Assembly: GCF_004298145.1 (NCBI RefSeq)
Contig: NZ_SCRH01000017.1
Location: 87,894-151,893 of the forward strand
Direction of reading: 5' to 3'
Length of the DNA: 64,000 nt
Source: Mycobacterium sp.
GTDB taxonomy: Bacteria > Actinomycetota > Actinomycetes > Mycobacteriales > Mycobacteriaceae
Positions 1-8,862 of this stretch are shown here, piece after piece. The translations under genes were made by a program, and so were the position numbers. Every line of letters starts with the position of its first letter. Position 1 is the stretch's first letter. The notes under the pieces are model-generated. The model did no database searches and had not been told where the DNA came from. It saw nothing but the letters and a program-made list of their open reading frames with translations.

Positions 1-768
1 CTGCGGCGGGATCTGGTCGGGCCGCACGAACGCGGCCGGGGTGTGACCGATGGCCGCCCCGAAGGCGCTGTTGATCAACGCCAACAGGTTGTCCATCCGG
101 TCGGGGAAGTCGGCGAAGCCGTCGTAGGCGGCGAACACGCGGTTGCTGTTGTACTGGCTGTCCGGCCGCTGCGGCATCGTGTAGTCGACGATCGGAATGT
201 AATCGCCGGGCTTGAAGAAGCTCGCCAGGAAGCTCGTTCCGAACCCCTGCGTGCCGCTCGGGTCACCGAAGGTGGTGAAGGTCAACTTGTCGGGCGGTGG
301 CGCCGTCGGGTCGTTGGCGAGCCGCGCCTGCTCTTTGTCCAAGGCGAGGCCACCTTGGGAGAGGCCCACGGCGGCGGCCGGCTCGGATCCGTGGTGAACG
401 GTCGTGTCGAGGTTGTTCACGGCCACGTCGGCGGCGTTGCCGATCGAGGTCATGTCCCTGGGCCCGGGCAAGACGAACGTCGGCACCCAGGAAAACATGG
501 CCCCGGCGGGGTAGTCGATGAGCTCACGCTGGGCGCCCGGGAAGAAGTTCTCGCCGGCCTTGTTGGTGTAGAACGCCCAATCGAGGCCGGGCGGCCGTGC
601 GCCGCCGACGGCGTAGACGACCTTCGTGGTCGAGGCGCCGCCCACCGGGGACGGAACCGGGGGCAGCCATCCGAACCCGGGGTCGCCGGTCGCGACGTGG
701 GGTCCGAATCCGCCCACCGAACCCACCAGCAACGCGGCGAGGGCTCCGGCGATCAACTGCTTGAGCAC
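1..768 (-). CDS. Chp2-like PE-PPE-domain acyltransferase (C-terminus beyond window)
   Basis: The 256 visible residues begin at a GTG at 768; an in-frame TAA lies four codons upstream, so no longer start exists. A short hydrophobic N-terminus (residues 3-20) suggests a signal or membrane anchor. The alpha/beta-hydrolase (PE-PPE) fold follows, with the nucleophile elbow GLSQGG (Ser near 137). The sequence matches the Chp1/Chp2 family, cell-envelope enzymes that transfer acyl chains between trehalose esters in sulfolipid and polyacyltrehalose synthesis. The acid and histidine of the triad should lie in the visible C-terminal half or past the edge. Neighbours on the same strand are a Gap/Sap-like membrane protein and a fatty acyl-AMP ligase, which supports a role in surface lipid assembly. 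The exact glycolipid is unknown. Confidence 0.8.
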   Translation of the reverse strand, partial: MLKQLIAGALAALLVGSVGGFGPHVATGDPGFGWLPPVPSPVGGASTTKVVYAVGGARPPGLDWAFYTNKAGENFFPGAQRELIDYPAGAMFSWVPTFVLPGPRDMTSIGNAADVAVNNLDTTVHHGSEPAAAVGLSQGGLALDKEQARLANDPTAPPPDKLTFTTFGDPSGTQGFGTSFLASFFKPGDYIPIVDYTMPQRPDSQYNSNRVFAAYDGFADFPDRMDNLLALINSAFGAAIGHTPAAFVRPDQIPPQ

Positions 769-861
769 CCGCTCAGCTTACTGGATCGCCCAGTGATGGG
801 TGGCTCTTTCGCGCGGCGAATGAGCTTGCCGCAGCTCAACCTTCGCTGTGGGCTGCCCCGC

Positions 862-1548
862 TCACAGGCCCGCTCCGCCGACCGCGACCAGGACAGCGCC
901 GACCCCCGCGAGCAATGCGGCGACCTCGACACGACGCCGCGCCCGGATCCAGTTCTGCAGCGCGGTCATCACCGCGTGAGTTGCCTTCGGCGCCAACAGG
1001 TAAGCCACCAAGGGAATCTCTACGAGTGAGAACGCGATGGCATTGAACATCAGCAGCGCTCCCACTTGGGTCGCGACTGGCGCGCCGGACGCCAGGATGA
1101 CCGCCAGCGCGGCCAGATAATCCACTGACGGCAGCGCAATCCCCAGCCCCGCGGCTGCGGCGACCCACAGCGACTGTCCGTCCAGCCGCCGCCGGGTCCG
1201 CGTCATCAGGCTTCCCGGGCCGGGGCGGTCGTCGTCGGGAGGGGCGGGGTCGCGGCCGCTCAACCGGTCCGCGACGATCTTCGCCACCAGCACGGCGGCG
1301 GCCACCAGCGCCAGTGCGCCGATGAGGATCTGCACCCGAGGCAACGTGAAGTATGTCGAGCCCAGCAGGATGCGCCGGAAGAGGAACAAGACGGCCGCCC
1401 CCACCGTCAACCCCATCGCGAACCCGCCCGCCAAAAACGCGAGCAATTGCAGCAACGGCCTGGGTCGATTCAGCATGAGCACCGTCATGCCGATCCGGAA
1501 GGGTTCCAGGCTCACGGCAATGGCGATCACACCGATGGTGAACAACAT
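862..1548 (-). CDS. Gap/Sap-like membrane protein (GPL/sulfolipid-addressing family)
   Basis: This 228-residue protein is almost entirely hydrophobic, with about six predicted membrane segments (around residues 2-20, 34-54, 64-88, 125-145, 150-172 and 205-225) and a charged Arg/Asp/Pro loop near 95-120. It resembles the Gap and Sap proteins that help move glycopeptidolipid or sulfolipid-1 to the surface, usually beside MmpL transporters. The ATG at 1548 lies 19 nt after the stop of the acyl-AMP ligase gene, so the two are probably co-transcribed; the Chp2-like gene follows after 93 nt. Family assignment rests on topology and context more than on a motif. Confidence 0.65.
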   Translation of the reverse strand: MLFTIGVIAIAVSLEPFRIGMTVLMLNRPRPLLQLLAFLAGGFAMGLTVGAAVLFLFRRILLGSTYFTLPRVQILIGALALVAAAVLVAKIVADRLSGRDPAPPDDDRPGPGSLMTRTRRRLDGQSLWVAAAAGLGIALPSVDYLAALAVILASGAPVATQVGALLMFNAIAFSLVEIPLVAYLLAPKATHAVMTALQNWIRARRRVEVAALLAGVGAVLVAVGGAGL

Positions 1549-1567
1549 CGTAGATACCGTTGCCGCC

Positions 1568-3304
1568 TCAGGCGTCCAACCGGGTGAACTGTTGCCGTCG
1601 GTACAGCTCGACGCACGCGGTCCGCCGGATCTTGCCGCTCGTCGTGGTGGGAATCGATCCCGGTGGCACCACCACCAGGTCGGCGACGTTGAGTCCGTGC
1701 GAGTTCGAAATCGCCGCGGTGACATTGTTTTTGACGATGTCGAGCCGGTGCGGAGCGTCCTGGCCACAATCGTCGCGCTTCTTCAGTTCGATGATGGTCA
1801 CCAATTTCTCGGTCTCGTCCACCGGAACCGAGATCGCCGCGACGCGGCCCCCGGTGATCGCCTGCACCGTCGACTCGATGTCCTCGGGATAGTGGTTGCG
1901 CCCGTAGACGATCAGCAGATCCTTCATCCTGCCCACGATGAACATCTCTCCGTTCCAGACGAAGCCGAGGTCGCCGGTGCGCAGCCACGGTCCCTCGGGC
2001 GTGTTCGGCGCCGGGTCGGTCAAGACGCGGCCGAAGGTGCGCTGAGTTTCCTCCGGCCTTTGCCAGTAGCCGTCGGCCACGTTGTCGCCGTGGACCCAGA
2101 TTTCACCGACCGTTCCGTCCGGGCACTGCGTGCTGGTGTCGGGGTCCACGATTGCCACCGTCGGCGATTTCGGCGTGCCGTAGCTCAGCAGCGGTGAGCC
2201 GGTCTCTGCCGAGCACCGTTGGGCGCTGCCCTCCGACAGCTTCTCCGGTTCGAAGTGAACGACTTTCGGGGCCCCGGTCTGCGCGCGGCTGGCCACGTAG
2301 ACGGTCGCCTCCGCCAGACCGTAGGAGGGTTGCATCATGTCCTCGCGAAAGTTATACGGGGCGAACCGTTTACAGAACCGGTCGAGCGTTGCGGGATGGA
2401 TCCGCTCGGCACCGCTCACGATGCTGATGATGTTGCCCAGATCGAGTCCGGTCATGTCCTCGTCCGTTGTCTTGCGCACGGCCAGCTCGAAGGCGAAGTT
2501 GGGTGCGGCGGAGAAGACCGGATTGGCTTGGGCCATCGCCTGGATCCACCGTGCCGGCCGTTGCAGGAACGCGACCGGGCTCGTCAGATCACCGGGGTAG
2601 CCGCCCAGGATCGGAGCGATGACGCCTTGCATCAAACCCATGTCGTGGTAGAGGGGCAGCCACGACACGCAGACGCTGTCGCGCGGTGCCACGCCATTGA
2701 AGTCCGGAAAGTAGGCGGCCATCAGCTGCTGGAAATTCACGTGAAGGTTCCGGTGCGAGATCATGACTCCGGCCGGAAGACGAGTGGAGCCCGACGTGTA
2801 CTGCAGATAAGCGGTGCTCGGATCGCCGCTGACGCGGATCCCCGGTGGATTCGGATAATCGAGCCTGGGTGCGTCGACCTCGACGATGGCCGGGGCCGCT
2901 CCGTCCGGCCGCTGCAGGTAATCACCGACGGTCGCGGCGGCCGCGGAGGTGGTGAGAACGACGGTGGGCCTGGTGTCGGCCAGGACGGCACTGACCCGCT
3001 CATCGTGCGTACCGGGCTGCGGGACCGAGAGCGGAACCGCAATCAGCCCCGCCTGTAGCGCACCGAGGAACGCCACGATGTAGGCGAGGCCCTGGGGCGC
3101 AAGCAGCACGGCCCGGTCCCCGGTGCTGCCGTGCCGCTTGATCTCGTGCGCAACATTCAGGGTCCGCCGGTACAGCTGCGCCCACGTCAGAGACTCGGTG
3201 ACGCCCATCCAGTCCTGCTCGTAATCGGTATAGCGGAACGCTAAATCGTCGGGCTGCAGACCGGCGCGTTCCCGCAGCAGCGAGACAACCGACGAATGGT
3301 GCAT
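1568..3304 (-). CDS. Fatty acyl-AMP ligase (FadD21/FadD23-type FAAL)
   Basis: This 578-residue AMP-forming enzyme has the P-loop [12 protein letters not shown] at about 169-180, the LYHDMGL segment, the adenylate motif [12 protein letters not shown] and a C-terminal RTGDLGF hinge, with a lysine in SGKIRR near the end. The long FAAL-type insertion region and linkage to a Chp-type acyltransferase point to a ligase that makes fatty acyl-adenylates for a polyketide synthase rather than an acyl-CoA synthetase. The ATG at 3304 ([10 protein letters not shown]) is chosen because the reading frame upstream is low-complexity and unlike the family. The PPE gene ends 105 nt upstream on the same strand. 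The partner Pks is not in the window and may lie beyond position 1. Confidence 0.85.
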   Translation of the reverse strand: MHHSSVVSLLRERAGLQPDDLAFRYTDYEQDWMGVTESLTWAQLYRRTLNVAHEIKRHGSTGDRAVLLAPQGLAYIVAFLGALQAGLIAVPLSVPQPGTHDERVSAVLADTRPTVVLTTSAAAATVGDYLQRPDGAAPAIVEVDAPRLDYPNPPGIRVSGDPSTAYLQYTSGSTRLPAGVMISHRNLHVNFQQLMAAYFPDFNGVAPRDSVCVSWLPLYHDMGLMQGVIAPILGGYPGDLTSPVAFLQRPARWIQAMAQANPVFSAAPNFAFELAVRKTTDEDMTGLDLGNIISIVSGAERIHPATLDRFCKRFAPYNFREDMMQPSYGLAEATVYVASRAQTGAPKVVHFEPEKLSEGSAQRCSAETGSPLLSYGTPKSPTVAIVDPDTSTQCPDGTVGEIWVHGDNVADGYWQRPEETQRTFGRVLTDPAPNTPEGPWLRTGDLGFVWNGEMFIVGRMKDLLIVYGRNHYPEDIESTVQAITGGRVAAISVPVDETEKLVTIIELKKRDDCGQDAPHRLDIVKNNVTAAISNSHGLNVADLVVVPPGSIPTTTSGKIRRTACVELYRRQQFTRLDA

Positions 3305-3409
3305 GCGGGCCAGGTTACCGCTTCGGGCATTTCGCGCATGCCGGTCGTGCGGGGCGGCCGGGCGGCCGTGCACGCGAGAAATCGTCACGGGCCAAAAAAC
3401 TTATGCCCC

Positions 3410-5074
3410 TTATGGTTTCGATGACGTCGGATTGGTATCCCACGTTCCCGGCATCATCGGCATGCGCGGGCCATCGTCGGCGATCAGCGCACTCAGTCCC
3501 GCCGGTGCGGTGGCGGCCTTCGTGGGTATGGTTCCGGCGAACCCCATCGTCGGCGCGGGCCGATCCGAGGCCGTCGTCGAGGGCTCGGGTTCGAGATCCA
3601 TGTATTCGTACCCGCGGCCGGGTTGGGTGGCCTTGACCCGTTGCCGGCGCCTCGTCGTCTCCTCTTCCTCCGGCTGTGCCACCGCCTCGGCCTCGACGAT
3701 GTCCGCCGCGGCCGCCCTCCTCGCGCGGGCGCTGGTGCTCGCGGCCCTGCGCGCGTCCGCGGCCAGGCCACCGACCATGTAGCCGAGGCCCTGCATGGCG
3801 GCCGCCGGCGGCCCCGCCGGTGTGGGCGGTGGAGCCCCGGGCGCGGCCGGTGCGGGTGCGGCGGCCGGCGCGGAGGCCGGGGCCGGCGCGGGAGCCGGCG
3901 CCGGGGCCGGCGTGGGGGGCGGGGTGGGTGCCAGTGCCACCGGGACGAGCGCCGGGGCGGGGACGAACGGCACCACCGGGACCGCGTGCAGCCCCGCCAG
4001 ACCCGTCAGGCCCGCCAAACCCCCCACCAGGGCGGGAACGACCACCGGAACCACGGCGACGGTCAGCAGCGGCACGATGAGCGGGATCAGCACGATCATC
4101 TGCTCGAGCAACGTCTTGATCAACGCGATGGTGTCGGTGATGATGGTGCCGATCACTTCGATGGTGGTGAACAGCAGGGTCCACGCGATCGTCGCGGGAT
4201 TACCCGAGGCGAAGGCCGCCGCAAGATCCGCCGCGACGAAGCTGAACATTTGCGCCAGATAGCCGAAATACGAACCGAAATCCATCGGGTAGCCGAGGGC
4301 GAACGCGATGTTGAACGGGTTCAGGAAGCTCAATGGATTGCCGAGCGACGGCAGCCATGGGTCGAAACCGGAAAACAGCGACTGGAAGAACGGGTTGTTC
4401 ATCAACTGGTCGATCAGCGGCTGGATGTATCTGTTGTAGAAATCGACGAACCCGGTCTGCTGCAACCAGTCCAGCCACTGGTTCTGCGTGTCCGGGGGAT
4501 ACGACGACTGTTCCGACGTGGCCGCCAGCGCGGTGGCCTTCATGACCTGCGGCGCCGGTTCGGTTGGCGGCGCGGCGGCCACCGCGGCGGTCGCCACGCC
4601 GTCGTAGGTGCTCATCACGGTGGCGGCCTGCACCCACATCCGCGCATAGTCGGCTTCGTTGACCGCGATCGGGATGGTGTTGATGCCAAAGAAATTCGTC
4701 GCCGTCAACGCGGCGTGGGCGGCGTGGTTGGCGGCCAACTCGGGTGGCGTCGGCATGGCCGCCAACGCCGCGGTGTAAGCGGCGGCGACGACGTCTTGCT
4801 GGGCGGCCATGGTCGCGCTGTCGGCGCTTGCCTGCACGAGCCACTCCAGATAGGGCGCATGCGCGGCCACGTATGCCACGACCGCAGGGCCGTCCCAGCT
4901 CCCGGCCTGTACGGCGCCCAACAACGCGGCCAGCTCGTGGGCCGACTCGGCATATTCCACGCTCAGCGAGCTCCACGTCGCCGCACCCGCCAGCAGCGGG
5001 CCGGGCCCCGGCCCGGCGCCGAGCAACGTCGAATGCACCTCCGGAGGCGAGGCCATCCAGACCGGGGCGGTCAT
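3410..5074 (-). CDS. PPE family protein, PPE-PPW subfamily, PPE2-like
   Basis: The 554-residue protein starts [15 protein letters not shown] and has a PPE domain to about residue 180, a hydrophobic middle (about 290-380), an Ala/Pro-rich linker, and then a basic cluster RRRQRVK at 475-481 after an acidic run. The C-terminus carries GFAGT (511-515) and PMMPGTW (539-545), the signature pair of the PPE-PPW subfamily. By memory it is close to M. tuberculosis PPE2 (Rv0256c) over the whole length. A cobalamin riboswitch lies about 240 nt upstream, as at PPE2, but no cob genes follow; a fatty acyl-AMP ligase does. PPE proteins are usually exported by type VII secretion; no PE partner is adjacent. 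Whether this is the PPE2 orthologue or a paralogue cannot be decided here. Confidence 0.88.
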   Translation of the reverse strand: MTAPVWMASPPEVHSTLLGAGPGPGPLLAGAATWSSLSVEYAESAHELAALLGAVQAGSWDGPAVVAYVAAHAPYLEWLVQASADSATMAAQQDVVAAAYTAALAAMPTPPELAANHAAHAALTATNFFGINTIPIAVNEADYARMWVQAATVMSTYDGVATAAVAAAPPTEPAPQVMKATALAATSEQSSYPPDTQNQWLDWLQQTGFVDFYNRYIQPLIDQLMNNPFFQSLFSGFDPWLPSLGNPLSFLNPFNIAFALGYPMDFGSYFGYLAQMFSFVAADLAAAFASGNPATIAWTLLFTTIEVIGTIITDTIALIKTLLEQMIVLIPLIVPLLTVAVVPVVVPALVGGLAGLTGLAGLHAVPVVPFVPAPALVPVALAPTPPPTPAPAPAPAPAPASAPAAAPAPAAPGAPPPTPAGPPAAAMQGLGYMVGGLAADARRAASTSARARRAAAADIVEAEAVAQPEEEETTRRRQRVKATQPGRGYEYMDLEPEPSTTASDRPAPTMGFAGTIPTKAATAPAGLSALIADDGPRMPMMPGTWDTNPTSSKP

Positions 5075-5309
5075 CGATGGCTCCCGGCGGGCGTGACGAA
5101 ATCCGTTGCCGCAACGGCTAATCGGATGGGATCGTGCCGGCCCGAGATACCAAGCTCTCGGTGGGCCCGCACCGGGGTGCGTGTGTCGGTGTGAAAGAAG
5201 TAGGCGCGGCAGCTGGGCGCCAGATCGGTGGCAGCGTTGACGGCCACCCATGCCGGACGAAACATGGACGTTGACAGCTCTCTCGGGGTACACCCGCCCC
5301 GGGTCGCAG
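5075..5309 (-). other. Leader between riboswitch aptamer and PPE start
   Basis: This stretch holds no convincing gene. It should include the expression platform of the cobalamin riboswitch and the ribosome-binding region of the PPE gene. The PPE frame stays open to 5293, but the extra 73 codons do not look like PPE sequence, so they are read as untranslated leader. Confidence 0.5.
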
Positions 5310-5455
5310 GATGCGATGACGCGAGTGTCCTGGCTCTCGGATCGCTGCTCGCCTCGCCTTCCAGCTTTTCAGCCGTGGCCGTTGAGGGTCGCTCCCCGAT
5401 GACAGTGGCGGGACCGCGCCGGATTCGCACCGGCTTCCTGCATCGTCATCACCTT
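5310..5455 (-). promoter_or_regulatory. Cobalamin (AdoCbl) riboswitch
   Basis: Read on the minus strand, the segment holds the B12-aptamer landmarks in order: GGAAGCCGGTGCGAATCC, the CGCGGTCCCGCCACTGT box (GCCACTGT at 5409-5402), GGGGAGCG, and a 3' GAGCCAGGACACTC element near 5337-5323. GATGACG (5450-5444) pairs perfectly with CGTCATC (5321-5315), closing a P1 stem around the core. It would sense adenosylcobalamin and repress the downstream PPE gene. The expression platform probably lies in the 235 nt between 5310 and the PPE start; I cannot fold it reliably. Confidence 0.88.
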
Positions 5456-5539
5456 ACGAGGTGACATTGTTGCATCCACTCGGAGCAAATGTCGGCATAC
5501 CGACCGAAGGCCGTTGGTGACGACCGCCATGTTCTTCCG

Positions 5540-7147
5540 CTAGCGGCGTTCCAGAATCCGTAGTCCCAGCGAGAACAGCAGCCGGACCTCGGGATCGGCC
5601 AGCGACGCCGACAGCACCTTCTCGATCCGCCGCATGCGGTAGCGAACCGTATTGGGATGCACCTGCAACGCCCGGGCGGCCGCGGCGATGTCGCCGAAGG
5701 CATCCAGGTAGGTCCGCAGGGTCTTGGCCAGCACCGGATCCTCGTCACCCAGCCGCACGATCCGCGGATCGATCAGGCGCTCGTCGCCACCGACCAGGGT
5801 CACGATTTCGTCGACCAGGACGGTGGTGCGCGCTTCGTCCAGCGACGTCACCTGCCCGAACGAAATGGGGTGGCGCTCAGCGCTGTCCAGCACCCGGTCC
5901 ACCTCCAGGCGCGCCGCGGCAACCCCCGCCAGGCCCGCGACCGGCGCCGCGATGGCCGCCCGTAGCTGCACCCCGAGCTCGGTGCGCATGGCGCCGATGG
6001 TGCCGCGCACCCAGGAGGTGACCGACCGGCTCTGGGTCTGGGTCTGGGGCTGGGGGAGCAGCACGTAGGTTCGTGAACCGTTCGAGGCCACCTGGGCGTC
6101 GCGCCGGAAAGCGCTGGCGCTCAGTGCAATGATGTCGGCGAGCCGCGCATGACGGGCCGAACCGTCGGCCGCATCCCAACCGATCACGGCCGCGGTGCCC
6201 TCGGCGGCCAGACCGAGTTCGGCGGCAACCGCCGCCACGTCGGCGTGCGCAAGGCCTTCCGCCTCGGTGAAACCGAGAAGTTGTTGGACCCGACGGGCAT
6301 GGATGGACGGCCGGGCCGCCAGCCGCCACATGATGCGGGCGGCCAGCACGGCGGCACCGCGCAACATGTCGTCGGCGTCGTCGGCCAGCGGCTGTGAGCC
6401 CTGCTGGACCCAGATGGTTCCGGCGAACGCCGGTGGTCGCCGGGCGTCGGCGGCGGGCTGGTGGATCCCGATGGCCAGCCGAGGCCGCAGCCCCAACTCG
6501 GGCCGCTCGGCGACGCGCACCACCTCGGTGCCCGATCGCAGCGCATCGAAGATGCCCCATTGGCCGATCCATTCGAGATGCTCGGGCGGCCCGGCCCTGC
6601 CCAGGATGGAGAGGCGGCGCAATTCGTCGGCTTCGGCGTTGGAGGCCGAATAGGCCAAGACGTGGGATTGCGCGTTTTCGATGCTGACCATGCCGTGGAT
6701 GCGCTCGGCGAGCGACTGCGCCAGTCCGAACAAGTCGGTGCCCGAGTCGTCCATCGCGTCGGCGCGGTCGCCGTGATGTTCGAGGACGTGATTGACCAAC
6801 TGGTAGAGGCGTTCCCACCGGGCGCGCGGATCGACGGCCACCACCGCCGAGCCCGCCGTGACGGCCGTGGACACCAGCGCGTCGGAGGGTTCTTTGACGA
6901 AGATGGCGACCGGCACGCGGTCGCGCGCCTGCCTGCTCATCCACCGCATCGCCTCGTCGTCGGCGACCCCCAACAGGAAGAAGACGTCGGCCGAGCCCGC
7001 CGCGGCCGCGAGCCCCAGGCGCACATCGTCGGAGTCGATCAGCGCCGCCGAAGCCACCGGGAGGTCCAGCCCCCGGGGGGCGTCGGCCAGGCTGACCAGC
7101 GTCGCGTCCAACGCGAGCAGCAGCTGACCCAGCCCCACACCGGTCAT
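5540..7147 (-). CDS. pruC: PucR-family activator of proline utilisation (PruC)
   Basis: The 535-residue protein ends in a PucR-type helix-turn-helix (VHPNTVRYRMRRIEKVL, about 496-512). The N-terminal half is a mixed sensory region and the middle resembles a GGDEF-like/PucR linker. It is divergent from pruA across an 83-bp gap, the arrangement of Rv1186c, whose M. smegmatis counterpart PruC was reported to activate proline catabolism in response to proline. Two TGTCCGAT direct repeats in the gap are candidate binding sites. The ATG at 7147 is supported by the sequence start MTGVGLGQLL and the absence of a better upstream start. No clear membrane segment is visible, although PruC was described as membrane-associated. 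Confidence 0.85.
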   Translation of the reverse strand: MTGVGLGQLLLALDATLVSLADAPRGLDLPVASAALIDSDDVRLGLAAAAGSADVFFLLGVADDEAMRWMSRQARDRVPVAIFVKEPSDALVSTAVTAGSAVVAVDPRARWERLYQLVNHVLEHHGDRADAMDDSGTDLFGLAQSLAERIHGMVSIENAQSHVLAYSASNAEADELRRLSILGRAGPPEHLEWIGQWGIFDALRSGTEVVRVAERPELGLRPRLAIGIHQPAADARRPPAFAGTIWVQQGSQPLADDADDMLRGAAVLAARIMWRLAARPSIHARRVQQLLGFTEAEGLAHADVAAVAAELGLAAEGTAAVIGWDAADGSARHARLADIIALSASAFRRDAQVASNGSRTYVLLPQPQTQTQSRSVTSWVRGTIGAMRTELGVQLRAAIAAPVAGLAGVAAARLEVDRVLDSAERHPISFGQVTSLDEARTTVLVDEIVTLVGGDERLIDPRIVRLGDEDPVLAKTLRTYLDAFGDIAAAARALQVHPNTVRYRMRRIEKVLSASLADPEVRLLFSLGLRILERR

Positions 7148-7149
7148 AT

Positions 7150-7189
7150 TGTCCGATTTTACTACGAAGACGGGCGGGACCTGTCCGAT
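7150..7189 (+). promoter_or_regulatory. Direct repeats in pruC-pruA divergent promoter
   Basis: TGTCCGAT occurs at 7150-7157 and again at 7182-7189, 32 bp apart (about three helical turns) on the same face of the DNA, inside the 83-bp gap between the divergent pruC and pruA starts. The position suits an activator site for PruC. Its function is inferred from position only. Confidence 0.45.
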
Positions 7190-7230
7190 CGGCTAATTCC
7201 ATGCGGGGTCGCCGCGAGGATCCTGGCGGT

Positions 7231-8862
7231 ATGGACGCGATAACCCAGGTCCCGACGCCGACCAACGAGCCAGTCCATGACTACGCGCCGCAATCGCCGG
7301 AACGCACCCGGCTGCGCGCCGAACTGACCGCGCTGGCCGATCACCCGATCGACCTCCCGCATGTCATCGGCGGCACCCACCGGATGGGCCATGGTGAGCG
7401 CATCGATGTCGTCCAGCCGCACCGGCACGCCGCGAGGCTGGGCACGTTGACCAACGCCGTACACGCCGACGCGACGGCGGCAATCGAGGCCGCGATGGCC
7501 GCGAAAAGCGGCTGGGCGGCAATGCCCTTCGATGAGCGGGCGGCGGTGTTCCTGCGCGCCGCCGACCTGCTGGCCGGGCCCTGGCGGGAGAAAGTCGCCG
7601 CCGCAACGATGCTCGGTCAATCCAAGTCGGCCTATCAGGCCGAGATCGACTCGCCGTGCGAGCAGATCGACTTCTGGCGATTCAACGTGGCGTTCGCACA
7701 ACAGATCCTGGCGCAGCAGCCGATCAGTGGGCCCGGGGAGTGGAACCGCAGCGAATACCGCCCGCTGGACGGCTTCGTGTACGCGATCACGCCCTTCAAC
7801 TTCACCTCCATCGCCGGCAATCTGCCGACCGCGCCGGCGCTGATGGGCAACACCGTGGTGTGGAAGCCGTCCATCACCCAGACGCTGTCGGCCTATCTGA
7901 CCATGCAATTGCTCGAGGCGGCGGGGTTGCCGCCCGGGGTGATCAACCTGGTCACCGGCGACGGCTTCGCGGTTTCGGATATGGCGCTGGCCGATCGGCG
8001 GCTGGCAGGCATCCACTTCACCGGGTCGACGGCCACCTTCCAGCGGCTGTGGTACCAGGTGGGCACTAATATCGGCCACTACCGCAGCTATCCGCGACTG
8101 GTCGGCGAGACCGGTGGTAAGGACTTCGTCGTCGCCCATGCCTCGGCTCGCCCGGATGTGTTGTGTACGGCGCTGATTCGCGGGGCTTTCGACTACCAGG
8201 GGCAGAAATGCTCGGCGGCGTCGCGGGCCTTCATCGCGCAGTCGGTGTGGCGCCGAATGGGTGACGGCTTCCTGGGGGAGACGGCCGCGCTGCGCTACGG
8301 CGATGTCACCGATCTCACCAACTTCGGTGGCGCGCTGATTGACCGCCGCGCCTTCATCAAGAACGTCGACGCCATCGAGCGGGCGAAGGGCGCGCCGCAC
8401 GTCACCATCGCCGTCGGCGGCGAATACGACGACCGCGAAGGCTATTTCGTGCGCCCGACGGTGTTGCTGTCCGATGACCCGACCGATGAGTCGTTCACCA
8501 CCGAATACTTCGGTCCGCTGCTCTCGGTGCATGTGTACCCCGACGACGATTACGAACGGATCCTCGACGTCGTCGACAGCGGCTCGCGGTACGCGCTGAC
8601 CGGCGCGGTCATCGCGGACGACCGGGACGCCGTGCTGGCCGCGCAGCACCGGCTGCGCTTTGCCGCCGGGAACTTCTACATCAACGACAAGCCGACCGGC
8701 GCGGTCGTCGGGCGTCAGCCGTTCGGGGGCTCGCGTGGCTCGGGCACCAACGACAAGGCCGGATCGATGTTGAACCTGTTGCGCTGGACGTCGGCTCGCA
8801 CCATCAAGGAGACCTTCATCCCGGCTACCCAGCACACCTATCCGCATATGGGCGCCGACTGA
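7231..8862 (+). CDS. pruA: Delta-1-pyrroline-5-carboxylate dehydrogenase
   Basis: The 543-residue aldehyde dehydrogenase oxidises glutamate-gamma-semialdehyde (from proline) to glutamate with NAD+. Visible features are the ITPFNFTSIAGN segment, the Glu-bearing GETGGKDFVVAH motif and the catalytic Cys327 in QGQKCSAASR, with PFGGSRGSGTNDKAG near the C-terminus; these fit the long monofunctional P5CDH family. The ATG at 7231 (MDAITQVPTP) is preferred to 7201 because the ten extra residues are Arg/Gly-rich. The stop overlaps the pruB start (TGATG), so the pair is translationally coupled. Likely activated by the divergent PruC. Confidence 0.93.
   Translation: MDAITQVPTPTNEPVHDYAPQSPERTRLRAELTALADHPIDLPHVIGGTHRMGHGERIDVVQPHRHAARLGTLTNAVHADATAAIEAAMAAKSGWAAMPFDERAAVFLRAADLLAGPWREKVAAATMLGQSKSAYQAEIDSPCEQIDFWRFNVAFAQQILAQQPISGPGEWNRSEYRPLDGFVYAITPFNFTSIAGNLPTAPALMGNTVVWKPSITQTLSAYLTMQLLEAAGLPPGVINLVTGDGFAVSDMALADRRLAGIHFTGSTATFQRLWYQVGTNIGHYRSYPRLVGETGGKDFVVAHASARPDVLCTALIRGAFDYQGQKCSAASRAFIAQSVWRRMGDGFLGETAALRYGDVTDLTNFGGALIDRRAFIKNVDAIERAKGAPHVTIAVGGEYDDREGYFVRPTVLLSDDPTDESFTTEYFGPLLSVHVYPDDDYERILDVVDSGSRYALTGAVIADDRDAVLAAQHRLRFAAGNFYINDKPTGAVVGRQPFGGSRGSGTNDKAGSMLNLLRWTSARTIKETFIPATQHTYPHMGAD

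Noticed and set aside
3623..5194. 523-codon plus-strand frame over the PPE gene
   Set aside because: Antisense to a complete PPE gene and made mostly of Arg/Gly runs.
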